Assembly: GCF_008041935.1 (NCBI RefSeq)
Contig: NZ_VKAC01000001.1
Coordinates: forward strand, 434,001-498,000
Direction of reading: 5' to 3'
Length of the DNA stretch: 64,000 nt
DNA from: Quadrisphaera setariae
GTDB lineage: Bacteria > Actinomycetota > Actinomycetes > Actinomycetales > Quadrisphaeraceae
Positions 24,608 through 32,680 of this stretch are shown piece after piece. The stretch's first letter is position 1; each line of letters starts with the position of its first letter. The translations under genes were made by a program, and so were the position numbers. Below the pieces are notes generated by a model. The model made no database searches. It was not told where the DNA came from and was given only the letters and a program-made list of their open reading frames with translations.

Positions 24608-26602
24608 TCAGCCGGCGGAGGTGTCGGACAGGGGGAGCCAGACCCGCATCGCTCCCGGTGAGCGGTTGGCCCACCGGTGGTACGGGACGAGCCGCACGAC
24701 GTGCACGTCGGTGTCGTGGGACCGTGGGGCGCTGCTGTACAGCGCGGTCTCATGGGGGTGCTGGACCTCGACCTCGGCCTCGACCAGCACAGGGGCCAGG
24801 GCGGCAGCGGGGCCGGAGGAGCGCGCCGCGCCGATGACCCGCCGCAGGCGCACGTCCTCGAGGACGGTGCCCTCGGGCAGGTCGGCCTGCTCCAAGGCGT
24901 AGACCACCGGGCCGCGCGCCAGGGCGACGCAGCCGCGCACGGCGTCCACCCGGGGGTGGGGGGTGAGCTGGCGGACGGTGACCCCGACGTTCAGGACCAC
25001 CTCGTGCTGCCCCGCCCAGGAGCGCCGCAGCCGCACGTACCCGTCGGCGGCCTCGGCGTCGACGGGGGCGCCGTCCACGCTGACCGACCAGTCCCGCGCC
25101 CAGGCGGGCACCCGCAGGGCGAGCTCCCACGCGTCGTCGTCCTCGGTGGTGACCACCACGCGGGTGGTGCCGGCCCAGGGCTGGTCGGACTCGACCTCCA
25201 GGTGCGCGTGCGCGCCGCTGGGGAGCGCGGCGTCGACGACGGCGCTGGCGTGGTGCTGCAGCTGGACTCCGGCGGGAGACCGGGTGAGCAGGTAGTCGTG
25301 CGCGGACGTCAGCAGCCGGGCGATGTTGGGCGGGCAGCACGCGCAGGTGAACCACGCCAGGCGCTGGGTGGGGGCGTCCTCGTGCTCGCCGCCGTGGCCG
25401 GTGCGCAGGTGCAGCGGGTTGGAGTAGAAGAACTCGGTGCCGCTCAGCGACGTGGACGCGGCCAGCGCGTTGTGCAGCACGTGCTCCATCGCGTCGGCGT
25501 AGTGCGCTTCGCCGGTGGCCAGCAGCAGGCGCCACGCCAGGTGGAAGGTGGCGATGGCCGCGCACGACTCCGCGTAGGCGCGGTCCGGCGGGAGCTCGTA
25601 GGCGTCACCGATGGACTCGTCCCGGTGGCGGGACCCGTGGGCGCCGGTGACGTACGTCTTGGTGGAGTCCAGGTCGTCCCAGACGCGCACGGCGGCGGCG
25701 AGCAGCTCGGCGTCCCCGGTCTCGACGGCGACGTCGACGGCGCCGGTCAGCAGGTACAGCTGGCGCACGGCGTGTCCGGTGGCCTCGTGGGCCTCGCGCA
25801 CCGGCACGGCGTCCTGGAAGTAGGCGGAGCCGAACCTGTCCTCCCCGAGCCAGCCGTGGCCGCGGACCTCGAGCTGGCGCGCAGCGGTGGCCAGGTAGGG
25901 GGCGTGCCCGGTGAGGCGGTACAGCTCCACGAGGGCGGTCTCGACCTCGGGGTGGCCCTCGACGTACCCGGGGCGGCCGGTGCCGTCGGGGCCGAAGAGG
26001 GCGACGACGAGGTCGGCCAGCGCCCGTGCGGTGTCGAGCGCTCCGGGCAGCGAGCCGGTGCGGGCGGCGGCCACGGCGGCCTGCAGCAGGTGGCCGGCGG
26101 TGTAGAGCTCGTGGCCCCACTGCGGGTCGCTCCACCGCTCGACGGCGGGGTCTCCCTGGACGCGGCTGTTGACGTAGCCGTCGGGCTCCTGCACCCGGCG
26201 CACCAGGTCGACGAGGGCCTGGGCCCGCGCCAGCAGCGGGTGGTCGGCGGGCAGGCGCGTCGACGCCCAGGCGACCGCCTCGACGGCCTTGTAGACGTCC
26301 GTGTCGGTGAAGAACATGCCGGTCAGGGGCGCGTCGCTCTCGCCGACGAGGCGGGCGAGGTTGCTGCGCGCCTCGCCCTGCTCGACCCGGTCGAGCACGT
26401 GGGGGAGCGTCGAGGTCAGCGTCAGCTGCTGCCAGTCGTGCAGCCAGCCGGCGGTCAGCTCCGCGGCGTCGTGCGGCAGGGGCTGCAGCTGCGACAGCGC
26501 CGCCGGCGTCGGGGCCACCGGGCCCGCGCCACCTGCTCCTGCGGCGCCCGCTCCTGAGGGGGCCTGAGCGGCCGTGGCGGGGCGCTCCACCAGATCCGTC
26601 AC
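24608..26602 (-). CDS. Glycoside hydrolase family 127 (beta-L-arabinofuranosidase-like)
   Basis: Protein of 664 residues with an (alpha/alpha)6 barrel and C-terminal beta domains, the GH127 (former DUF1680) architecture. The zinc site and nucleophile of the studied enzyme HypBA1 are conserved: E345 and C347 (AYAESC), C422-C423 (ACCPPN), with E329 aligning with the acid/base Glu. No signal peptide is seen, so it acts in the cytoplasm on imported oligosaccharides. The GTG start at 26602 has GAGAGGA 8 nt upstream, the same type of site as the following binding-protein gene; the open frame extends 30 nt further. It is the first gene of the operon behind three operator-like sites. Confidence 0.9.
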   Translation of the reverse strand: MTDLVERPATAAQAPSGAGAAGAGGAGPVAPTPAALSQLQPLPHDAAELTAGWLHDWQQLTLTSTLPHVLDRVEQGEARSNLARLVGESDAPLTGMFFTDTDVYKAVEAVAWASTRLPADHPLLARAQALVDLVRRVQEPDGYVNSRVQGDPAVERWSDPQWGHELYTAGHLLQAAVAAARTGSLPGALDTARALADLVVALFGPDGTGRPGYVEGHPEVETALVELYRLTGHAPYLATAARQLEVRGHGWLGEDRFGSAYFQDAVPVREAHEATGHAVRQLYLLTGAVDVAVETGDAELLAAAVRVWDDLDSTKTYVTGAHGSRHRDESIGDAYELPPDRAYAESCAAIATFHLAWRLLLATGEAHYADAMEHVLHNALAASTSLSGTEFFYSNPLHLRTGHGGEHEDAPTQRLAWFTCACCPPNIARLLTSAHDYLLTRSPAGVQLQHHASAVVDAALPSGAHAHLEVESDQPWAGTTRVVVTTEDDDAWELALRVPAWARDWSVSVDGAPVDAEAADGYVRLRRSWAGQHEVVLNVGVTVRQLTPHPRVDAVRGCVALARGPVVYALEQADLPEGTVLEDVRLRRVIGAARSSGPAAALAPVLVEAEVEVQHPHETALYSSAPRSHDTDVHVVRLVPYHRWANRSPGAMRVWLPLSDTSAG

Positions 26603-26675
26603 CGTCGACGTCCTCTCTGCGCCTCCCGCCACCAGGCCGGGAGGTCCGTCTGCCGCCGGAGGTGCCGGCGGCGGT

Positions 26676-26691
26676 GAGGAAAGGTTTCCTC
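26676..26691. promoter_or_regulatory. Operator-like site 1 of the GH127/ABC operon
   Basis: GAGGAAAGGTTTCCTC, a near-perfect palindrome with 7-bp arms. The symmetry and position (between lacI and the operon) fit a LacI-family operator. Confidence 0.65.
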
Positions 26692-26709
26692 GCGAACGGA
26701 GGTGGCGTC

Positions 26710-26721
26710 AAGGGTTTCCTC
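26710..26721. promoter_or_regulatory. Operator-like site 2 (one conserved half)
   Basis: AAGGGTTTCCTC keeps the right half GGTTTCCTC exactly; the left half is degenerate (GTCAAG). Confidence 0.45.
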
Positions 26722-26763
26722 GAACGAGTTGCCCCATCCGCTCATCGCTGCTGCTCAGAGGCG

Positions 26764-26778
26764 CGGAAAGGTTTCCTC
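26764..26778. promoter_or_regulatory. Operator-like site 3
   Basis: CGGAAAGGTTTCCTC, with 5-bp arms GGAAA/TTTCC round GG and the same right half as sites 1 and 2. It lies 49 nt after the lacI stop. Confidence 0.6.
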
Positions 26779-26826
26779 ACGCGTGGCGTGCGGGATGCGC
26801 CTCGGCGCGGGGGGAGGAGGGTGCCG

Positions 26827-27867
26827 TCAGGAAGCGGGGTCGGCGGACGGGTCCGTGGACCCGCGCACCACCAGCGTGCACGGGTGGGAGCGCACACCCG
26901 CGCCCACGCTCACGCCGCTGTCCACGCCGTCGATGACGGCGAAGAGGTCGCGCACCGCCGAGGCGCCCAGCACGTCGAGCTCCATGTCGACGCTCGTCAG
27001 GTGCGGGTCGGTCTCCAGGGCGAACGCGTTCCAGTTGTCGAAGCCGGTGACCGCGACGTCGTCGGGGACGCTGCGCCCGGCCGCCTGCAGCGCCATGACC
27101 ACGCCGTAGGCGATCTGGTCGGACCCGCACAGCACGGCGTCGACGTCGGGGTGGTCCTCCAGCAGCCGCTCGGCGGCCTGGCGGCCCCACCGCTGCGACC
27201 AGGGGCCCTCGAGGACCTCGCCCACCAGCTCCACCCCGAGCGCCGCGCTGCGCTCGCGCGCGCCCGTCGCGCGCTCGGTGACCGCGCGCACCCCGGCGGG
27301 CCCGGTGATGTGGGCGATGCGCCGCCGCCCCAGGGAGTGCAGGTGCTCCAGCGCGAGGGCCGAGCCGCCGCGGTCGTCAGGGACGTGGCACACGTCGCGC
27401 GGGTCGCCGGTCTCGCCGTGGAGGTAGACGACCGGCAGGGACACGTCGTCGCCCAGCCGCGGCGTGGGGGAGTTGTTGTCTCCCAGCACCAGCAGCCCGT
27501 CGACCTTGCGCGCCTGGTAGAGCCGCGCGAGCTGGCGCAGCCGGTCGGGGTCCCCCTGGGCGTCGGCCGTCACCATCGACAGCTCCACGCGGTTCAGGGC
27601 CGACTCGGCGCCCAGCATCGCCGGCACCGCCCAGCGGCGGGACAGCGTGTCGACGATGAGCATCGCCACGGTGCCGCTGCGCCCGGAGAGCAGGCTGCGC
27701 GCCAGGGGGTTGGGCGTGAAGTCGAGCTCCTTGGCGGCCCGCAGCACCTTCGCGCGCGCCTCGGCCGACACGCGGGGCTGCCCGTTGATGGCCTTCGACG
27801 CCGTGGTGAGCGAGACCCCCGCCCGGCGCGCGACCTCCACGAGGGTGGGGGGGCGCTGGCTCGACAC
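26827..27867 (-). CDS. LacI-family transcriptional regulator of the glycan-use operon
   Basis: Protein of 346 residues: N-terminal LacI helix-turn-helix (PTLVEVARRAGVSLTTASKAINGQPRVS, seen as VARRAGVSLTTASKAINGQ), hinge helix PNPLARSLLSGRS, then a periplasmic-binding-protein-like sugar sensor ending with the family's VAVTGFDNWNAFALETDPHLTSVD region (TGFDNWNAF). The GTG at 27867 gives the normal family length, and CAGCAT sits 6 nt upstream (leaderless type). A longer start at 27966 would add a Pro/Arg-rich tail overlapping the next gene. It lies upstream of and co-directional with GH127, whose promoter region carries three palindromes it probably binds. Confidence 0.9.
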   Translation of the reverse strand: MSSQRPPTLVEVARRAGVSLTTASKAINGQPRVSAEARAKVLRAAKELDFTPNPLARSLLSGRSGTVAMLIVDTLSRRWAVPAMLGAESALNRVELSMVTADAQGDPDRLRQLARLYQARKVDGLLVLGDNNSPTPRLGDDVSLPVVYLHGETGDPRDVCHVPDDRGGSALALEHLHSLGRRRIAHITGPAGVRAVTERATGARERSAALGVELVGEVLEGPWSQRWGRQAAERLLEDHPDVDAVLCGSDQIAYGVVMALQAAGRSVPDDVAVTGFDNWNAFALETDPHLTSVDMELDVLGASAVRDLFAVIDGVDSGVSVGAGVRSHPCTLVVRGSTDPSADPAS

Positions 27868-27879
27868 GGGCAGATGCTG
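27865..27879 (-). promoter_or_regulatory. Candidate leaderless -10 of the lacI gene
   Basis: Minus strand CAGCAT (27879-27874), CTGCCC (6 nt), GTG at 27867. Confidence 0.4.
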
Positions 27880-27949
27880 CCAGGCGCGCCGCCGCCGTGG
27901 CGAGGGGCGTCCGGACGCGGCACCGGACGGCGGCTCGGCGGACGGCGGC

Positions 27950-30511
27950 TCAGCGGGCGGTGGCACCGGGCGCCGCGTGCCAGCGGAAGGTCGAGGCGTC
28001 GAGCTGGTCGGCGGGCAGGGGGCGGCTGATGACGTAGCCCTGGATGGTGTCGCAGCCCAGCTCGCGCAGCCGCTCGAGCACGTGCAGGTCCTCCACGCCC
28101 TCGGCGACCACCCGCAGGCCCAGCGCGTCCTTGAGCGCCGTGATGCTGCGGATGAGAGCTGCGCTCACGGCCGCGTCCCCGGCGGACGACGACGCCTCCA
28201 GGCCGCGCACGAAGCTCTTGTCGATCTTCAGCTCCTGGACCGGCAGGCGCTGCAGGTAGGACAGGCTGGAGTAGCCCGTCCCGAAGTCGTCCAGCGAGAT
28301 GGTCGTCCCGATCGCCGCCAGCCGCTCCAGCACCTCGATGGTCCGCGCCGGGTCCTCCGCCAGGGAGCTCTCGGTCATCTCGAGCGTCAGGCGCGACGCC
28401 GGCACCCCGGCGCGGGCGAGCGCGGCGGCCACCCGCTCCGGCAGCGACGGGTCCTGCACGTTGCGGGCCGAGAGGTTGACCGCCACGGACAGGTCGATGC
28501 CCTGGTCCTGCCAGGTGCGGCACTGGTGGAGCGCCTTGCCCAGCAGGTGGTGGGTGAAGGGGTCGATGAGCGCCGTCGACTCGGCCAGGGGCACGAAGAG
28601 GTCCGGCGCCAGCCGGCCGAGGCGGGGGTGCTCCCAGCGGACGAGCGACTCCACCGACGTGACCAGGCCGGAGGCCAGGTCGAGCTTGGGCTGGAAGTGC
28701 AGGGACAGCTCGTCGCCGTCGAGGGCGCCGCGGAGGTCGGCCAGCAGCTCCACGCGCTCCGCCCGCCCCTCGTCCATCGACGAGGTGTAGACCACCGGGC
28801 CGTCGGCGCGCCGCGACGTGCGGGCCGTGTCGGCCCGTCGCAGCGCGTCGCCGAGGTCGTCCCCGGGCTGCGCCAGCGCCACCCCCGTGCTGGCGGCGGT
28901 CGAGACCGAGGTGGAGGTCAGCTGCACGGGGGCGTCCAGCGCGCGCTCGACGCTGCCGGCGGCGAGCAGCGCGTCGTCGAGGGCCGACCCGCCCTCGGGC
29001 GTCGGAAGGACCACGGCGAACTGCCATCCGCTGAGCCGGCCCACGAGCGCCCCGGGCAGGGCCAGCTCCAGGCGGCGCGCCACCAGCACGAGCAGCTCGT
29101 CGCCGGCGCGGTGGCCGAGCACGGCGTTGACCTCGTCCGCGCGGTCCAGGGAGAGCACGAGCACCGCCGGCGGCCGGTCGCTGGCCAGGGCCGCTGCGGC
29201 CTGCTCCGACAGGCCCAGCAGGTTGGGCAGCCCCGTGAGGGGGTCGTGGCGCGCGTCGTGCCGGAGCCTGTCCACCAGCCACGCGCTGCGCAGCGCGACC
29301 TCCAGGTGGCCCGCGAGGGTCTGCAGGAGGGAGAGGTCGTCCCGGCCGAAGGTGGCCGTGTCGCCGAGCCGGTCCGCCACGACCACGAGCCCGCGCCGTC
29401 CCTCGACCTCCACCGGGCAGGCCATGGCCTCGCGCAGGCCGTGGGCCGCCAGCCACTGCTGGTGCAGGCGGTCCCCCGTGCGCGGGCCGACGAGGGTCCC
29501 GCCCTGCGCGAGAGCGGCCTCGACCAGCGCGGTGTCGTGCGCGCGGCGTCCGGTGCGCTGGAGCGTCGGCTCGGCGTCGTCCTCCTGCGACTGCGCCAGG
29601 GCCGTCCAGCCCCCCTCGCCGTCGCCGTCGTCGGCCGCGGGCACGAGGATCGAGGCGCGCTCGGCGCGCACGTCGGTGCGCAGGCGTCCGAGGAGCACCT
29701 CCGCCAGCTCCCCGCCCTGGGCCGCGGTGTGCGCCCCCAGGTCCACGAAGTCCTTGACCACCTGCAGCGACGCGTGGCGGCGCCGGAGCACCAGGTGGAC
29801 CCTGTAGACGGCAGCCACCAGGACGACGACGGCCGCCAGCAGCGTCCACCCCAGCGCGCCCGAGGCCGCCAGCAGCGCCACGAGGAGGCCGGTGGCCACG
29901 TTGATGACCACGAACACGACGGCGGGGACCACCGAGTCGACGACGTCGACGACCTCCAGCGGACCGCTGTTGATGCGGATCACGAGCAGCACCAGGCACG
30001 TCATGAGCAGGTCCACCACGGCCATCGCGGCGTAGACGGCGAGCGCCAGGGCCACGTCGAGGTGCTCGCGCGGACCGGTGAGCAGGTGCGCCACCAGCAC
30101 CACCAGGGAGACGTCGAGCAGGTAGGCGCCGAGGTTGAAGGCGAACTTGACGGGGCTCACGCGCTGCAGGGCGAAGGCGAGGGCCGCAGCTCCCACGCGC
30201 ACGGCGACCAGCACCTCGGGTGGGCAGAAGAGCAGCCCCAGCAGCAGGGGGACGCCGGTGAGGGAGAAGCTGTAGGCCTGGCGCCGCACCTCGACGTGGG
30301 CCTGGGCGAGCTCCGCCACGACCAGCGCGACCGCCAGGACGGCCAGCCCGGCCCACCCGCCCAGCGGCGGCTCCGGCAGCAGGGCGCGGTGCGGCAGGTG
30401 CGCGGCGGCTGCGGCGCCCGCCGACGCGATGGCTGCGGTCAGCGCCAGGGTGAGCCCGCCGGGCCCGCAGGCCCAGCTGCGGAGCCTCGCGGCGGCACCG
30501 ACCAGCGTCAC
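27950..30511 (-). CDS. Membrane GAF-GGDEF(degenerate)-EAL c-di-GMP phosphodiesterase
   Basis: Protein of 853 residues. Residues ~1-240 hold seven or so hydrophobic helices (MASE-like sensor), ~265-420 a GAF-like domain, ~425-590 a GGDEF domain whose signature is degenerate (SGWQF in place of GGDEF), and ~600-840 an EAL domain. The EAL residues needed for hydrolysis are kept: ESLVRW (E-x-L), NLSARN, EMTES, DDFGTGYSSL, LKIDKSFV, VAEGVED and IQGY. It should therefore be a phosphodiesterase with a regulatory, inactive cyclase domain. The GTG start has AGGAGGT 5 nt upstream. The last codons abut the lacI region. Confidence 0.88.
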   Translation of the reverse strand: MTLVGAAARLRSWACGPGGLTLALTAAIASAGAAAAAHLPHRALLPEPPLGGWAGLAVLAVALVVAELAQAHVEVRRQAYSFSLTGVPLLLGLLFCPPEVLVAVRVGAAALAFALQRVSPVKFAFNLGAYLLDVSLVVLVAHLLTGPREHLDVALALAVYAAMAVVDLLMTCLVLLVIRINSGPLEVVDVVDSVVPAVVFVVINVATGLLVALLAASGALGWTLLAAVVVLVAAVYRVHLVLRRRHASLQVVKDFVDLGAHTAAQGGELAEVLLGRLRTDVRAERASILVPAADDGDGEGGWTALAQSQEDDAEPTLQRTGRRAHDTALVEAALAQGGTLVGPRTGDRLHQQWLAAHGLREAMACPVEVEGRRGLVVVADRLGDTATFGRDDLSLLQTLAGHLEVALRSAWLVDRLRHDARHDPLTGLPNLLGLSEQAAAALASDRPPAVLVLSLDRADEVNAVLGHRAGDELLVLVARRLELALPGALVGRLSGWQFAVVLPTPEGGSALDDALLAAGSVERALDAPVQLTSTSVSTAASTGVALAQPGDDLGDALRRADTARTSRRADGPVVYTSSMDEGRAERVELLADLRGALDGDELSLHFQPKLDLASGLVTSVESLVRWEHPRLGRLAPDLFVPLAESTALIDPFTHHLLGKALHQCRTWQDQGIDLSVAVNLSARNVQDPSLPERVAAALARAGVPASRLTLEMTESSLAEDPARTIEVLERLAAIGTTISLDDFGTGYSSLSYLQRLPVQELKIDKSFVRGLEASSSAGDAAVSAALIRSITALKDALGLRVVAEGVEDLHVLERLRELGCDTIQGYVISRPLPADQLDASTFRWHAAPGATAR

Positions 30512-30526
30512 GGCCCACCTCCTGTG

Positions 30527-30578
30527 GATGCTCGAGTCCCCCTGTCCTTCGGGGGAAGGGCAGGGGGACTTGAGCATC
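30527..30578. terminator. Long inverted repeat after the subtilase gene
   Basis: 24-nt arms (30527-30550 and 30555-30578), a GGGG loop, 22 of 24 bp Watson-Crick. It sits between the subtilase gene (ends 30608, minus strand) and the start of the EAL gene, so it probably terminates the former. Confidence 0.7.
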
Positions 30579-30607
30579 CGGGGGTCAGGCGCCCAGCGCG
30601 GCCCGCG

Positions 30608-32356
30608 TCACGACCAGCGCGCGCTGTCGTAGCTGGAGCTGCTCCACCGCGCCCGGCTCCAGCGGGCGCTGTCCCAGCCGGCGGCCGACCAGCGGGCCCG
30701 CTGCCAGGCGGCGTCGCTCCAGCGGGCGCGCTGCCAGGACCCGGAGGAGGCCCAGGTGTCGCCGCTCCAGCGCTCGCCCAGGTACAGCCCGCCGGACCAC
30801 GTGGCGTCCTGCGCGGCGGCCGCCGACCAGACCCGGCCGTCCCAGGCGCGGCCCTGCACGTCGACCTCGCCGGTGAGGGCGGCTCCCGTCTCGGGGTCCA
30901 CGAGGTGGGCGGTGCCGCGGGCGGCGTCGAGGCTGCCCAGGCCCGTCGACCGGGGGAACGACTGCCGCGCGGACAGCGCGGCCCGGGCCCGGAGGTCGCC
31001 GGCCTTCGCGGCCTTCACGGTCCGCAGCGCGGCGGCCACGTCGACCTGGCCGGCACCGACGCTGCGCCGGTCCGCGCCCCAGACGGGGTCCGCCGTCGAG
31101 GTCAGGGCCGCCTTGACGGCGTCGGGCGTCAGGGACGGGTCCGCCTGCAGCAGGAGCGCGGCGGCACCGCTGACCACGGCCGCGGCCTGCGACGTGCCGC
31201 TGCCGCGCAGGAGGCGGGCGCTCGCGTCGTTGGCGACGCGCCCCTCGGGGTGCTCGGTGTCGACGAACGAGCCGGGGGCCCGCAGGCCCACCACCGAGGT
31301 GCCCGGTGCGGCGATGTCGACGGGCCGCTCGCTGGTGCCCCGGGAGGAGAAGGACGCCGACGACGGCGTGCTCCAGGCGCTCCACGCCTGCGCGGCGCCG
31401 TTCGTCACCGACGAGAGCACCGAGGTGCTCGGCGACGTCGCTCCGACGGCGATGACGTAGGGGTCGATGGCGGGGTTGCTCAGGCCGCCCGAGTCGGGCC
31501 CCTCGTTGCCGGCGGAGACGACCACCACGACGCCGCGCTGCCAGGCGCGCTCGACGGCGGCGGCGAGCGGGTCGACCTGGTAGCTCTGCAGACCGTCGGT
31601 GCCGAAGGAGAGGTTGACGACGCGCACGTCCATGCCGTTGTCGCGGCGGTGCTCCACCACCCAGTCGAGCCCGGCGATGACCTGGCTGACGTCGGTGCTG
31701 CCGTCGGTGTTGGCCAGCTTCAGGGCCAGGAGGCCGGCGTCGGGCGCCACGCCCAGCTGGGAGGTGCTGTCCAGGACGGACGGCGCGCCGGTGCGGGTCC
31801 GCGACGCGGCGTCGGCCGTCCCGATGATGCTGGCCATGTGCGTGCCGTGGCCGTAGGAGTCCGGTGACAGCGGTGAGGCGCTGTTGGCCTCGATCGACAG
31901 GTCCGGTCCCTGCACGAGCTTCCCGGCCAGGCCCTGCACGGGGGCGACGCCGCTGTCGACGACCGCCACGGTCACGCCCTTGCCGGTGAGGGCGGCGCCG
32001 CGCGCGTCGGTCTGCTGCCAGACGTCGCGGGCGCCGATGGCGGTGGTGATGGAGTAGAGCGACCCCGGGTCGCGCCGTGCGTCGTACTTCCCGGTGAGCG
32101 GGTTGCGCGCGAGGTCGTCGGTCTTGCGGTCGCCCCACAGGGTGCCGAGCACCGAGCTGAGGAGTCCGGGCTGCAGGGTGGTCGGTGCCGCCACCGCTGC
32201 GACCCCGGTGCCCGCGTCGCCGGGAGAGGCGGCGAGGGCGGGGGCGGCGGGCACGAGGGTGGCGGCCGCGACGAGCGCCGTGCCGGCGAGGGCGGTGCTC
32301 CTGAGGCGCTGGCGGGTGGGACGCCGGTCACGGCGCCGCTGGAGGTCACTGGTCAC
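30608..32356 (-). CDS. Secreted S8 subtilisin-like protease with Trp-rich C-terminal repeats
   Basis: Protein of 582 residues. A signal peptide (basic n-region, hydrophobic 20-42, cut near PALA-AS) precedes an S8 catalytic domain with D134 (VVDSG), H170 (GHGTHMA) and S389 (GTSQAAA), plus the oxyanion region SAGNEG. The last ~75 residues form a Trp/Ser/Arg-rich tail with repeating ARWS units (QRARWSDAAWQRARWS and similar), a pattern seen in some actinobacterial subtilases. The start is uncertain: the GTG at 32356 is used, with another GTG at 32377 and an ATG at 32434 in frame. It is divergent from the deacetylase gene and ends in a strong hairpin. Confidence 0.88.
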   Translation of the reverse strand: MTSDLQRRRDRRPTRQRLRSTALAGTALVAAATLVPAAPALAASPGDAGTGVAAVAAPTTLQPGLLSSVLGTLWGDRKTDDLARNPLTGKYDARRDPGSLYSITTAIGARDVWQQTDARGAALTGKGVTVAVVDSGVAPVQGLAGKLVQGPDLSIEANSASPLSPDSYGHGTHMASIIGTADAASRTRTGAPSVLDSTSQLGVAPDAGLLALKLANTDGSTDVSQVIAGLDWVVEHRRDNGMDVRVVNLSFGTDGLQSYQVDPLAAAVERAWQRGVVVVVSAGNEGPDSGGLSNPAIDPYVIAVGATSPSTSVLSSVTNGAAQAWSAWSTPSSASFSSRGTSERPVDIAAPGTSVVGLRAPGSFVDTEHPEGRVANDASARLLRGSGTSQAAAVVSGAAALLLQADPSLTPDAVKAALTSTADPVWGADRRSVGAGQVDVAAALRTVKAAKAGDLRARAALSARQSFPRSTGLGSLDAARGTAHLVDPETGAALTGEVDVQGRAWDGRVWSAAAAQDATWSGGLYLGERWSGDTWASSGSWQRARWSDAAWQRARWSAAGWDSARWSRARWSSSSYDSARWS

Positions 32357-32680
32357 GCTCCGAGGTTGCGCCTTCACTTGAGGTAGTCGTGAGTGCTGCG
32401 GCGTTCTGATCATCCGCCTGGCCCAGCACCGCACCCGGGTGGCCGATCAGTGGTGAGGCGGGACGGCCTCCAGGGGCGGGTGCAGAGCCGCGCCACGGGC
32501 GGTGGAGATCGTCCGTGGGAATCGCGCTGGGCGACGGGATCCGCAGCGAGGTCTCATCGCGCGGCGCGGATCCGTGCCCAGGGTCTTGTGGGTGACCCGA
32601 AGGCGCCCCTAGGGTCCGGTGCACCCCGCGACGGCGCCGTCACCGCGCGCTGCGGGCGGATCCGTCGACGGGGAGGGCGC
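32357..32680. other. Intergenic region between divergent subtilase and deacetylase-like genes
   Basis: About 320 bp without a supported gene. It holds a plausible plus-strand promoter (32586-32615) for the deacetylase-like gene and GGGAGG at 32671. A GTG at 32619 opens an out-of-frame reading frame that looks like a shadow. No convincing minus-strand promoter was recognised. Confidence 0.5.
32586..32615 (+). promoter_or_regulatory. Promoter of the deacetylase/APC operon
   Basis: -35 TTGTGG (32586-32591), 18-nt spacer, -10 TAGGGT (32610-32615). It predicts a leader of about 60 nt carrying GGGAGG before the ATG at 32681. Confidence 0.5.

Noticed and set aside
27647-31867. A 1406-codon plus-strand open frame across lacI, EAL and subtilase genes
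   Set aside because: Same reason: compositionally biased shadow of three clear minus-strand genes.
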